From Sphingomonas sabuli (lineage in GTDB: Bacteria; Pseudomonadota; Alphaproteobacteria; Sphingomonadales; Sphingomonadaceae), in assembly GCF_014352855.1 (NCBI RefSeq), contig NZ_CP060697.1:2190001-2254000 (forward strand): a DNA stretch of 64,000 nucleotides. Direction: 5' to 3'. Shown one piece after another: positions 1 to 10,023 of the stretch. The stretch's first letter is position 1, and every line of letters starts with the position of its first letter. Both the position numbers and the translations under genes were made by a program. The notes below the pieces were generated by a model. It saw nothing but the letters and a program-made list of their open reading frames with translations, searched no databases and had not been told where the DNA came from.

Positions 1-203
1 ACATCCTCCAGCCGGCGAACGCGATCGGCTACGCTCGGCGTCGACAAGCCGACCCGGCGCGACAATTCAGCCCTTGGCAGGCGGGCGTCCTTGCTCAGTT
101 CCCGCAATATCGCCGCATCGATGCGGTCCAAGGAGAACTTCCCGAATCGATGGTCCTTCGAAGCTTCCGCCTGCTGTTCAGAAACTAATAGCGGTTTCGA
201 CAT
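1..203 (-). CDS. Lrp/AsnC-family transcriptional regulator, N-terminal part (cut by window edge)
   Basis: The first 67 codons encode a short variable leader, then LDRIDAAILRELSKDARL and a helix-turn-helix reading ELSRRVGLSTPSVADRVRRLE, the classic AsnC/Lrp DNA-binding domain. The ligand-binding RAM domain lies beyond the window. I chose ATG at 203 because GGAG stands 7 nt before it; an in-frame ATG at 209 has the motif too close. It is divergent from the amino-acid-exporter-like gene at 251, with only about 47 bp between. Family knowledge suggests an Lrp-type regulator controlling the neighbouring exporter; that link is inference. Confidence 0.85.
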   Translation of the reverse strand, partial: MSKPLLVSEQQAEASKDHRFGKFSLDRIDAAILRELSKDARLPRAELSRRVGLSTPSVADRVRRLED

Positions 204-250
204 ATTCATTCTCCATATCGATCCGCAGGCTTGACCCATATTCTGAAGGA

Positions 251-1201
251 ATGGAACGCCAGCAACGCGATTCAGGCCCGGTCAGCGCGAGAACCGGACA
301 CTTGTCACGGCTGTCGGATGCCGTCCCGCCGCATGCGTGGTTCGGAGTCTCCGCTATCTTCCATTATCTGGGCCCGGCCTTCGCCGTGCTCCTGTTTCCG
401 GTCGTCGGCGTGCTTGGCGTGGCCTGGTTCCGGATCGCCTCCGCAGCACTGATATTCGCGCCGACGACCAAGCCGTGGCGCGTATTCATCGCGTCCTCGC
501 CGGACGAAAGGCGTCTGCTGGTGGCGTTGGGGGCCTGTCTGGCGGCCATGAATTGCGCCTTCTACCTCGCCCTGGACAGGCTGCCGATCGCGCTGGTGGC
601 CGCAATCGAATTTGTCGGCACGATCGGCATTGCACTGTGGGGATTGCGAACCGCGAGAAATTACCTCGCACTGGCCATCGCGATGGGCGGAGTTGCCCTG
701 CTGATCGATGTGCCTGGCCTGATCTCCACCGGCGGCAAGGCGACTGACGACCTGGTCGGCCTGTTCTGGGCAGGCCTGAACGGCGGACTTTTCGTTCTCT
801 ACGTCGTGCTCGGCCACCGGATATCGCAGAAAGGCGCTTCCGGCGGGGTCGAGCGTCTCGGAGCAGCGATGACCGTCGCGTTCCTGTTCGTCATGCCAAT
901 CGGCTTCATGCAGGCACTGGACGCTTTCGATACGCCCATGCTCGTACTGGCCGGCATCGCCGTCGGAATATGCTCTTCGGTCATCCCCTATGTCTGCGAC
1001 CAGCTGGCGATGGCGCGGCTGCCGCGAACCGCCTTTGCCTTGTTGCTCGCCTTGCTACCGGCGACAGCGACCATAATCGGAGTTCTCGTCCTGCGACAGA
1101 TTCCCGGAGTCGCCGACATGGCAGGTATCGTTCTGGTGATGGCTGGCGTCGCTATCCACCGGCCAGCACCCGGTTCCCCGGCGCCCGACGAGGTCGGTTG
1201 A
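251..1201 (+). CDS. EamA/DMT-superfamily transporter, RhtA-like
   Basis: A 316-residue inner-membrane protein with about ten hydrophobic helices in two halves, as in drug/metabolite transporters. The stretch NCAFYLALDRLPIALVAAIEF matches the RhtA threonine/homoserine exporter pattern better than generic EamA proteins. The start is uncertain: the reading frame stays open upstream, and ATG 251 has AAGGA directly abutting it. The divergent Lrp-type regulator supports an amino-acid or analogue exporter controlled by substrate level. The exact substrate cannot be read from the sequence. Confidence 0.8.
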   Translation: MERQQRDSGPVSARTGHLSRLSDAVPPHAWFGVSAIFHYLGPAFAVLLFPVVGVLGVAWFRIASAALIFAPTTKPWRVFIASSPDERRLLVALGACLAAMNCAFYLALDRLPIALVAAIEFVGTIGIALWGLRTARNYLALAIAMGGVALLIDVPGLISTGGKATDDLVGLFWAGLNGGLFVLYVVLGHRISQKGASGGVERLGAAMTVAFLFVMPIGFMQALDAFDTPMLVLAGIAVGICSSVIPYVCDQLAMARLPRTAFALLLALLPATATIIGVLVLRQIPGVADMAGIVLVMAGVAIHRPAPGSPAPDEVG

Positions 1202-1230
1202 GCGGACGGCTCCGCCGTCAACCGGGCGAG

Positions 1231-1255
1231 GCGCCGCGTTCGGCGCAGTTCTTTC
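1231..1255 (+). terminator. Weak hairpin after the EamA gene
   Basis: GCGCCG, a 4-nt loop and CGGCGC form a perfect 6-bp stem followed by a short T-rich stretch. It lies between the convergent EamA and bfr genes. The tail is poor, so termination is only suggested. Confidence 0.3.
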
Positions 1256-1733
1256 AGCCCTCGATGCTCTCGCTTTGCAGCTGGACGTAATTCTGCAGGC
1301 CCATGCGCGCGATCATCTCGACCTGGGTCTCGATCTTTTCGACATGCCCTTCCTCGTCACGCAGCACTTCGGCGAACAGGTCGCGGCTGACGTAGTCGCG
1401 GACGCTTTCGCAATAGGCGACCCCTTCCTTGTACATGGCGACGGCTTCAAGCTCGGCTTCGAGGTCGGCCTTCAGCACCTCTTCGACATTCTCGCCGATG
1501 CGCAGGCGCCCGAGGGCCTGGAAGTTGGGCAGGCCTTCGAGGAACAGGATGCGCTCCGCGAACTTGTCCGCGTGCTTCATCTCGTCGATCGATTCGGCGC
1601 GCTCGAAGGCGGCCAGCTTCGTCACGCCCCAATTGTCGAGCAGCCGGTAATGCAGCCAATATTGGTTGATCGCGGTCAGCTCGGCCTTGAGCGCCTCGTT
1701 GAGCATTTCGATGACCTTGGGGTCGCCTTGCAT
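1254..1733 (-). CDS. bfr: Bacterioferritin
   Basis: A 159-residue iron-storage ferritin forming a 24-mer cage in the cytoplasm. All expected ligands are present: ferroxidase residues Glu18, Glu51, His54, Glu94, Glu127 and His130, plus Met52, the axial haem ligand at the subunit interface. Tyr25 is also kept. Length is normal for Bfr. ATG 1733 has GGAG 6 nt upstream. It lies 87 bp downstream of bfd on the same strand, so the two probably form a bfd-bfr operon in which Bfd helps release stored iron. Confidence 0.95.
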   Translation of the reverse strand: MQGDPKVIEMLNEALKAELTAINQYWLHYRLLDNWGVTKLAAFERAESIDEMKHADKFAERILFLEGLPNFQALGRLRIGENVEEVLKADLEAELEAVAMYKEGVAYCESVRDYVSRDLFAEVLRDEEGHVEKIETQVEMIARMGLQNYVQLQSESIEG

Positions 1734-1820
1734 TCTTCTCTCCCGTGACCCCAGCCCTACCGCAGGCGGGCCGGACAGAAAAGACGAACCGGCGCAAATC
1801 CGCCGGATGAGGGGATCAGC

Positions 1821-2018
1821 TCAGGCGACGATGCGCAGCTTGGGGGCGGGGCGCCTGGAGCGCTCCTCGGCCATCAGCCGGTCGGCATAGCACAGGCAGC
1901 TGCCGCACTGCGGCTCATGCCCCAAGGCGGCATAGGCCTCCTCGGGCGTACGAGCGCCGGCGCGGGCGAGGTCGCGGACCTCCCGTTCAGTGATGGCATT
2001 GCAGACGCACAGGATCAT
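1821..2018 (-). CDS. bfd: Bacterioferritin-associated ferredoxin
   Basis: A 65-residue (2Fe-2S)-binding BFD-like protein. Counting from ATG 2018, the cysteine pattern is C-V-C near the N-terminus (MILCVCNAITE) and C-G-S-C about 32 residues later, the four ligands of the family. An in-frame GTG at 2027 is an alternative start. Bfd reduces the bacterioferritin haem to mobilise iron; here it is immediately upstream of bfr. A palindrome resembling an iron-regulator site stands just upstream. Confidence 0.9.
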   Translation of the reverse strand: MILCVCNAITEREVRDLARAGARTPEEAYAALGHEPQCGSCLCYADRLMAEERSRRPAPKLRIVA

Positions 2019-2036
2019 GCGACTCACATAGTGCTA

Positions 2037-2053
2037 TTGCGATACATTCGCAA
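2037..2053 (-). promoter_or_regulatory. Inverted repeat upstream of bfd, candidate Fur-family operator
   Basis: TTGCGA-N5-TCGCAA is a perfect 6-bp inverted repeat. A further TATCGCAA half-site follows at 2059-2066. Alphaproteobacterial Fur-family boxes have a similar TGC...GCA dyad, and bfd is commonly repressed by iron. The match to a specific regulator is inference. Confidence 0.45.
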
Positions 2054-2093
2054 CAACTATCGCAACGAGACGATCTGGCGCCCCGGCGGATCG

Positions 2094-4337
<2,244 letters not shown>

Positions 4338-4365
4338 GGCGCGCCGATAGCGGGCAGCGCGGCAC

Positions 4366-4392
4366 AAAAAAACCCCGGCCTTGCGGCCGGGG
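4366..4392 (-). terminator. Rho-independent terminator of the lipoprotein gene
   Basis: On the minus strand, CCCCGGCC, a 4-nt loop and GGCCGGGG are followed by seven T. It ends transcription of the gene at 4419-4760 and insulates purL. Confidence 0.85.
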
Positions 4393-4418
4393 TCGCGATA
4401 ATCGGATGAGCCGCGGCG

Positions 4419-4760
4419 TTACGCCTTGCAGCTCTTGCCTTCGTAGGTGACGGTCGCGGCGTCGGCCGAACCCGAGAGCGGTCCGCCCTCGCCGACCTGG
4501 ACCTGCGTTCCGGCATCGGATTCGCCGGTGTGGACACGGGCGCTGCCGTCGCTCAGCCAGTCGATGCGAAGCACGCTATTGTCCTTGCAGCGATAGCTTT
4601 TCGTGGCGGTGATCGACGGCGGCAACTGGACGTTGGCGACATCGACTTCGTTGACGGGATCTTCGTCGGGGCCTCCGGCGACGATGGTGTGGTCTGCATT
4701 GTTGCAACCGGCAAGCGCGGCAGTGGCAACGATGGCGAGCAGAAGCGAGGTGCGAGTCAT
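4419..4760 (-). CDS. Small lipoprotein, unknown function
   Basis: A 113-residue protein with a lipoprotein signal peptide ending in LAGC (Cys19). The mature part contains YRCKDNSVLRIDWLSDGSARVHT and a C-terminal cysteine (KSCKA), so a disulfide is possible. The first half resembles small MliC-like (lysozyme-inhibitor) domains in having a Cys followed by beta strands and a terminal Cys; that comparison is tentative. It is a single-gene unit with its own terminator. Confidence 0.75.
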   Translation of the reverse strand: MTRTSLLLAIVATAALAGCNNADHTIVAGGPDEDPVNEVDVANVQLPPSITATKSYRCKDNSVLRIDWLSDGSARVHTGESDAGTQVQVGEGGPLSGSADAATVTYEGKSCKA

Positions 4761-4844
4761 GGGCGCGGCTTTCGCGATGGGAGCGGGTCGCGTCAAGACC
4801 GTTTCCTTGCATTGTGCCGGCGCGGGCCATAGCTTCATCGACCG

Positions 4845-5075
4845 ATGGGGACCCGGACCGGAACGACCGCGCAGCGAATCCGCATCGGGCTCACCGGGCT
4901 CGCCTTCGCCTTTCTGCTCGTCCTGCTGGGCAGCGTTGTCAGCCGCTCCGGCCGCGACGACCAGAGCTCTGCGGTCGAGAATGCGGTGACCAACGAACCC
5001 AAGGAGCCGTTGGCCGAGCTTGGCGTCGCGCCCGGCCCCGAACCCGAGCAGAACGAGACGGCCCCGGCCCAATGA
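4845..5075 (+). CDS. Small single-pass membrane protein
   Basis: A 76-residue protein with one hydrophobic helix (about residues 14-33, LTGLAFAFLLVLLGSVV) and an acidic, Pro/Glu-rich C-terminal tail. No family is recognised. Its stop overlaps the next start (ATGA at 5072), so the two genes are translationally coupled. It is divergent from the lipoprotein at 4419. Confidence 0.7.
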   Translation: MGTRTGTTAQRIRIGLTGLAFAFLLVLLGSVVSRSGRDDQSSAVENAVTNEPKEPLAELGVAPGPEPEQNETAPAQ

Positions 5076-5806
5076 CCCGGCGCCGGTGGCTGGTTGCCGC
5101 CGTGCTCGGCGCACTGGCGGCGGTCGGCATCCTCATCCTTTTATCGACGCAGCGCGGCGGACCGGAGGCGCGGCCGATCGGCGAGCGCGCCGGCAAGCCG
5201 CCGTTATTGTTGCTGACCACCTTGCCGATTGCGTTCGCCGAAGGGTTCACGCTGGACGGGGAGACGTCGCTGGTGCTTGCCGCGCTGCAAGAACGCTACC
5301 GGGTCGTGCCGATCAGCGTTGCGGATCGTGCCAGCCTGTCGCGCGACGGCCTGCTGCTGATGGCGCAGCCGCAGGCGCAGCCGGCCGAGGCGCTGGTCGA
5401 GCTCGATCGCTGGGTCCGCGATGGCGGCCGCGTCCTCCTGCTCGCCGACCCGGCGCTGCAATGGCCGAGCGCGCTGGCGCTTGGCGATCCGGCGCGCCCG
5501 CCGTTCGCCTTCGCCGATACCGGCCTGCTCGGGCACTGGGGATTGCGGGTCGAAGCACCCGCCGAACTGGGGCCCGTCGCGATGAACCTGGACGGGGCCG
5601 TGCTCGTGACGCGGTCGCCCGGACTGCTGACGGCCACTACAGCGGATTGCACAACGAGCAGCGGCGGCCTGATCGCGCATTGCCGGATCGGGCGGGGCCG
5701 AGCGACGGTCGTCGCCGATGCCGATTTCCTCGCGCCGAGCGATCCGGCGCTGGCGAAGTCGGGCGCGGTTGCGCTGGTCCGTCAATTGTCCGGGCTTGAG
5801 CGTTGA
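5072..5806 (+). CDS. DUF4350/GldG-like membrane-anchored protein
   Basis: A 244-residue protein with one N-terminal transmembrane helix (residues about 6-24) and a soluble domain. Between roughly residues 105 and 135 it carries ALVELDRWVRDGGRVLLLAD, typical of the GldG/DUF4350 glutamine-amidotransferase-like fold found beside ABC or MoxR systems. It ends with GRATVVADADFL, the second characteristic strand. No transporter or MoxR gene is adjacent, so its role is unknown. It is coupled to the 76-residue protein upstream. Confidence 0.6.
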   Translation: MTRRRWLVAAVLGALAAVGILILLSTQRGGPEARPIGERAGKPPLLLLTTLPIAFAEGFTLDGETSLVLAALQERYRVVPISVADRASLSRDGLLLMAQPQAQPAEALVELDRWVRDGGRVLLLADPALQWPSALALGDPARPPFAFADTGLLGHWGLRVEAPAELGPVAMNLDGAVLVTRSPGLLTATTADCTTSSGGLIAHCRIGRGRATVVADADFLAPSDPALAKSGAVALVRQLSGLER

Positions 5807-5833
5807 TTCGCCACGGAATCGCTGCTCACAGAC

Positions 5834-5842
5834 TTATCCACA
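5834..5842 (+). promoter_or_regulatory. Perfect DnaA-box sequence upstream of the dcw cluster
   Basis: TTATCCACA matches the DnaA-box consensus exactly, 247 bp before mraZ. A single box is not an origin. It could let DnaA influence dcw transcription, or be chance. Confidence 0.35.
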
Positions 5843-5914
5843 CCATGGCCGTCCCAGAACAGGAGTAGAACACGGCTTCAAATCCCATTCAAAAACCCGC
5901 AGAAAACCGAGATT

Positions 5915-5959
5915 TGGCATAAAATCCCGCTGTGTGGCATGAAAATCCATTGTATCCCG
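5915..5959. promoter_or_regulatory. Spaced direct repeats in the mraZ leader, possible MraZ operator
   Basis: TGGCAT followed by AAAATCC occurs twice (5915-5927 and 5935-5948), 20-21 bp apart. Further ATCCC/ATCCA half-sites lie at 5882 and 5954, so the minus strand shows repeated (T/G)GGAT motifs. MraZ is known to bind repeated TGGG-type sequences ahead of its own operon. This assignment is tentative. The rest of 5807-6088 shows no gene. Confidence 0.3.
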
Positions 5960-6088
5960 TACGCCTCTGAGTTACCAACAGCGGCTGTAGCGCGGGGCTG
6001 AACCCATTTCGAAAATTCCGGCGCGGGCCGGGCGGCGATGCCGCGCACCCGCGAATGGGAGAGCTGTGCGCCCGAACGGGGAAGTGAC

Positions 6089-6583
6089 GTGGGTCTCGAG
6101 CATCTGTTTCAAGGCAGCGCTCTCAATGCGGTCGACGCCAAAGGGCGCGTTTCCGTACCCGCATTCCTGCGTTCGGTAATCGAGCGTCGCGGCGATGCCC
6201 GCACCATCGTCCTTGCCAAGCATGAGGCCTTTCCCGCGCTGAGCGCCTACGACCCCGCTTACGCGGCGCTCAAGCATGCCAAGCTCGAACGGCTGCTGGA
6301 AAAGGAAGAAGGCGCCGGCGACCAGGCGCAGCTGGAATATCAGCAGCGCAACCTGATGGCCTTCGCCGCAACGGAAGAAGTGCCTTACGACAGTTCCGGC
6401 CGGATCGTCCTGCCGCCGATGATGCGCCGCAAAGGCGCGATCGAGGACCTCGCGCTGTTCCTCGGCACCGGCGAGACCTTCCAGATCTGGAACCCGCAAC
6501 ATTTCCTGGCTGACGACCGCGTGCCCGAGGATCTCAAGGACATTGCGCGCTTCCGGCTGGAAGAGCGGGGCGTGCAGGCATGA
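6089..6583 (+). CDS. mraZ: Transcriptional regulator MraZ
   Basis: A 164-residue protein with the two AbrB-like SpoVT repeats of Mra[23 protein letters not shown] near the N-terminus and [15 protein letters not shown] in the second half. The GTG at 6089 is chosen over an upstream in-frame ATG (6038) because GGGGAAG stands before it and homologues begin at this point. It heads the dcw cluster and is known to repress it by binding its leader. Its stop overlaps the rsmH start (ATGA at 6580). Confidence 0.92.
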   Translation: MGLEHLFQGSALNAVDAKGRVSVPAFLRSVIERRGDARTIVLAKHEAFPALSAYDPAYAALKHAKLERLLEKEEGAGDQAQLEYQQRNLMAFAATEEVPYDSSGRIVLPPMMRRKGAIEDLALFLGTGETFQIWNPQHFLADDRVPEDLKDIARFRLEERGVQA

Positions 6584-7530
6584 GCCCGCGCGCGGCCCAT
6601 GTCCCCGTCCTGCTCGACGAGGTGATCGGCGCAATGGCGCTGCAACCGGGCGAGACGGCGGTCGACGGAACATTCGGCGCGGGCGGTTACGCCCGCGCGA
6701 TGCTTGCGGTGGGGGTGGGACGAGTGATCGGTTTCGACCGTGATCCAAGTGCGATCGCGGAAGGCCGCTCGCTCGTCCCTGACCCGCGCCTGACGCTGGT
6801 GGAAGAACGCTTCAGCCAGATGGACCGGGTGCTTGCCGAACGCGGCATCGGACCGGTCGACGCGATCGCGCTCGATATCGGCGTGTCGTCGATGCAGCTG
6901 GACCGGGCCGAGCGGGGCTTTGCCTTCTCGGTCGACGGGCCGCTCGACATGCGCATGAGCCAAAGCGGGCCGACCGCGGCGGAGTTCCTCAACCAGGCCG
7001 ACGAAACGGAGATTGCCCGCATCCTCCGTGAATACGGCGAGGAACCCCGCGCGCGGACCATTGCAAGGGCGATCGTCGCCGCCCGTCCGCTGGAGCGGAC
7101 GGCGGAGCTGGCGGCGATCGTGCGCCGCGCGACCGGGTACCGGCAGGGCCAGAAGAGCGATCCGGCGACGCGCACCTTCCAGGCCATTCGCATTCATCTC
7201 AATGCCGAGCTCGACGAGCTCGAGCAGGGACTGGTGGCGGCCGAACGCTCTCTCCGGCCCGGCGGGCGGCTGGCGGTCGTCACCTTTCATTCGCTCGAAG
7301 ACCGGATCGTGAAACGTTTCTTCCGCGAACGCAGCGGGGGAACGCCGGCCGGTTCGCGCCACCGACCTGAGCGTCGCGACCTTCCCGAACCGTCGTTCGG
7401 GCAGGTGGCGAAGCCGGTTTCCCCGTCGGAGCGCGAACTGGCCGTCAATCCGCGGTCGCGGTCGGCCCGGTTGAGAAGCGCGGTGCGCAGTGCCGCGCCC
7501 GCATGGCAAGACAAGGGAGGGCGCGCATGA
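6580..7530 (+). CDS. rsmH: 16S rRNA (cytosine(1402)-N4)-methyltransferase RsmH
   Basis: A 316-residue SAM-dependent methyltransferase that modifies C1402 in the ribosomal P site. The start [10 protein letters not shown], the SAM loop [10 protein letters not shown] and the C-terminal [20 protein letters not shown] are diagnostic. It overlaps mraZ upstream and ftsL downstream by four bases each, the normal second position of dcw clusters. Confidence 0.95.
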   Translation: MSPRAAHVPVLLDEVIGAMALQPGETAVDGTFGAGGYARAMLAVGVGRVIGFDRDPSAIAEGRSLVPDPRLTLVEERFSQMDRVLAERGIGPVDAIALDIGVSSMQLDRAERGFAFSVDGPLDMRMSQSGPTAAEFLNQADETEIARILREYGEEPRARTIARAIVAARPLERTAELAAIVRRATGYRQGQKSDPATRTFQAIRIHLNAELDELEQGLVAAERSLRPGGRLAVVTFHSLEDRIVKRFFRERSGGTPAGSRHRPERRDLPEPSFGQVAKPVSPSERELAVNPRSRSARLRSAVRSAAPAWQDKGGRA

Positions 7531-8306
7531 GCGTTCGCAGCTTCCATTCCGTTTTCATGGCGACCGCCGTGGCTGGAGCCGCGCTCGGATGTTACCTGGT
7601 GTCTCTCCGGGTGGCGTCCGAGCGTGCGGCCCTCGAGCAGGTCGAATATCAGATCGTCCATGCGCAGCGCGACATCCGCCTGCTGCAGACCGAAATCGGG
7701 ACCCGCGCCCGGCTGGCCCAGCTGGAGCGGTGGAACGTCCGCGTGCTCGCTTTGTCCGCGCCGTCGCCGGAGCAGATCCTGGGCGACAAGTTCCAGCTTG
7801 CCCGGCTCGTCCGGCCCGAACATCGGTCGATCGATGCGCCGGTGGTGCTGGCGTCGGCCCCGGCCCCGCAGCCGCAACAGCCGCTGGCCGAGGAAGCCGC
7901 CCCGGCCCCGGCCGCGCAGTTGCTGCATACCGCGAGCCTCAAGCTTGAGCCGCGCAAGGACATGACCGCCAAGGCTGCTCCGGCGCCCGCGCCGAAAAAG
8001 GCCGAGCCGGTGGCGCCGAAGCCGGTCGCCACCGCGACGTCCCGGAAACCGGAACCGGTGGCAACGAAGAAGCCGGCGCCGGCGAAGGCCGACGTCGCGG
8101 CCGTGACGAAGCCGGCCCCGGCCAAGGCCAAGGTTGCGGCGACCGCGCCGGTGAAGCCGGTCGTGCCCGCGAAGAAAGCTGGGGACAAACCGGTCAAGGC
8201 GGCGGCTGGCGAGGTGACTCGCAAGACCCAAACCGCCAGTGTCGATCCGCTGGCGCCGCTGCCCGGCGGCAAGGCTAGCGCCAAAGGATCCCCCACGAAG
8301 AAATGA
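7527..8306 (+). CDS. ftsL: Cell division protein FtsL with long Ala/Pro/Lys-rich tail
   Basis: A 259-residue bitopic division protein identified mainly by position (rsmH-ftsL-ftsI) and architecture: a short cytoplasmic end, a transmembrane helix (about residues 8-28) and a heptad-like coiled coil (about 32-70, [21 protein letters not shown]). After about residue 105 comes a low-complexity periplasmic tail with repeated KPAPAK-type units reaching the C-terminus. Typical FtsL is near 100-150 residues, so the tail more than doubles it. FtsL bridges FtsB/FtsQ and activates FtsWI. Confidence 0.8.
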   Translation: MSVRSFHSVFMATAVAGAALGCYLVSLRVASERAALEQVEYQIVHAQRDIRLLQTEIGTRARLAQLERWNVRVLALSAPSPEQILGDKFQLARLVRPEHRSIDAPVVLASAPAPQPQQPLAEEAAPAPAAQLLHTASLKLEPRKDMTAKAAPAPAPKKAEPVAPKPVATATSRKPEPVATKKPAPAKADVAAVTKPAPAKAKVAATAPVKPVVPAKKAGDKPVKAAAGEVTRKTQTASVDPLAPLPGGKASAKGSPTKK

Positions 8307-10018
8307 ACGCCCCGACCGCCGCCCTCGTAGCCCCGCGCCCCGAGCGGCTCCGGCTTGTCGGGCAGCGCCGTCAGATCCTGTCGCTGATGCATCAGCGGCT
8401 GATGCTGGGCATGCTGATCTATGCCGGCGTGATCGCCGTCATCGCATTGCGCATCCTCTACCTTGCCGCGTTCGGCGACCATGCCGGCCGCACGCAGGGC
8501 GTCAGCGCCCTGGTCCCGGAACGCGGCGACATCATCGACCGCGACGGCCAGCCGCTGGCGCGGACGATCGACGCGTGGAGCATCGGCCTTCATCCCGGCA
8601 AGGTCATCGGCGACAAGCTGACCTTGTCCCGCAAGCTCGCCGAGCTGATGCCCGAGCGCGACGCCGCGACTTATTACGCGATGCTCCGGTCCGGGAAGCG
8701 GTTCTTCTATCTCAAGCGCCGCGCGGCGCCGGGGCTGGTCGAGGCGGCCAACGCGCTCGGCGAGCCCGGCATCGCGCTCGAGCGTGAGCCGGAGCGGCTC
8801 TATCCGCAGACCAGCCTGGCTTCGAGCGTGGTCGGTTACGTCACCATCGACGGCCATGGCGTGGCCGGCGCGGAACGGGCATTCGACGCCCAGCTGTCCG
8901 ACCCCGCGACCCGCGGCGAGCCGGTCCAGCTGTCGATTTCCAACCGCATCCAGCAGGCGCTGGAGCATGAGCTGCTGGACGCGATGACCAAATTCTCGGC
9001 GATCGGCGCCGCCGGGATCATCATGGACGTGCGCACCAGCGAAATCCTGGCCATGACCAGCCTGCCGCAGGTCAATCCGAACGCGCCCGGCAAGGGCTCG
9101 GCTGAAGCGCGCTTCAACCGCGCCACCAACGGCGTCTACGAACTGGGGTCGACCTACAAGCCGTTCACCGTCGCCATGGCGATGGACAGCGGCATCATCG
9201 AATCGATGGGCAAGATGTACAATTGCCCCAAGGGCCTGCCGATCGGCGGGTTCGTCATCACCGACACCCATCCCTTCAACGGTCCCTGTTCGGTGGCCGA
9301 GATCATGAAGGAGAGCTCCAACATCGGCACTGCGCAGATTGCCGCCGAAGTGGGGGCAGCGCGGCAGAAGGCGTTTTTGTCGAAGATGGGTTTCCTCTCG
9401 CCGATCGAGATGGAATTGAAGGAACGCGGGCGGACCCTGACGCCGGGCAACGACTGGGGCCCGACCGCGGTGATGACCGTCGGCTACGGCCACGGCATCG
9501 CGGTGACCCCGCTGCATCTCGCCACCGGCTACGCCACCCTGTTCAACGGCGGCATCTTCCGTCCGGCGACGTTCCTGAAGGTCGATCCCAAGCACCCGCT
9601 GAAGCCGGGCCGGCGGGTGTTCACCGCCGACACCAGCTACAAGATGCGGTCGCTGCTGCGGCTGGTGGTGACCGAAGGCACCGGCAAGAAGGCCAATGCG
9701 CCCGGCTATCGCGTCGGCGGCAAGACCGGCACCGCCGAAAAGCTGGCCGGCGGCGTCTATACGTCGAACGCGGTGGTCACCACCTTTGCCGGCGTTTTCC
9801 CGATGGACGATCCCCGCTATGTGATCGTGGTAATGCTGGACGATCCGAAGGCCACCGCCGAAACCTATGGCTTCCATACCGCGGGCTGGAACGTCGCGCC
9901 GGTGGTCAGCAAGACCGTCAGCCGGATCGCCCCCATGCTGGGCGTCGTGCCCGACAAGAACCGTGAGCCCGACATGTCCGAGGTCCTGCCCTTCGTCCAC
10001 CACAACAAGAAAGACTGA
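8303..10018 (+). CDS. ftsI: Peptidoglycan transpeptidase FtsI (class B PBP3)
   Basis: A 571-residue septal transpeptidase. It has one N-terminal membrane helix (about 33-55), the PBP dimerisation domain beginning ERGDIIDRDGQPLA, and the transpeptidase domain with catalytic Ser283 in STYK, SSN at 338-340 and KTG at 474-476. All active-site motifs are intact. It crosslinks septal peptidoglycan with FtsW. Its start overlaps the ftsL stop (ATGA). Confidence 0.95.
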   Translation: MNAPTAALVAPRPERLRLVGQRRQILSLMHQRLMLGMLIYAGVIAVIALRILYLAAFGDHAGRTQGVSALVPERGDIIDRDGQPLARTIDAWSIGLHPGKVIGDKLTLSRKLAELMPERDAATYYAMLRSGKRFFYLKRRAAPGLVEAANALGEPGIALEREPERLYPQTSLASSVVGYVTIDGHGVAGAERAFDAQLSDPATRGEPVQLSISNRIQQALEHELLDAMTKFSAIGAAGIIMDVRTSEILAMTSLPQVNPNAPGKGSAEARFNRATNGVYELGSTYKPFTVAMAMDSGIIESMGKMYNCPKGLPIGGFVITDTHPFNGPCSVAEIMKESSNIGTAQIAAEVGAARQKAFLSKMGFLSPIEMELKERGRTLTPGNDWGPTAVMTVGYGHGIAVTPLHLATGYATLFNGGIFRPATFLKVDPKHPLKPGRRVFTADTSYKMRSLLRLVVTEGTGKKANAPGYRVGGKTGTAEKLAGGVYTSNAVVTTFAGVFPMDDPRYVIVVMLDDPKATAETYGFHTAGWNVAPVVSKTVSRIAPMLGVVPDKNREPDMSEVLPFVHHNKKD

Positions 10019-10023
10019 ACCCG

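Noticed and set aside
5834-5842. Replication origin suggested by a DnaA box
   Set aside because: Exact boxes at 5834 and 35069 (and one inside the phyP-like gene at 39627) are isolated; there is no cluster, no AT-rich unwinding region and no dnaA, dnaN or parAB nearby.
5870-5890. tRNA T-arm-like GGCTTCAAATCCC
   Set aside because: No cloverleaf can be formed around it and no acceptor stem is present.
7649-10003. 784-codon minus-strand open frame opposite ftsL and ftsI
   Set aside because: Antisense shadow of two certain genes, with low-complexity composition and no ribosome site.
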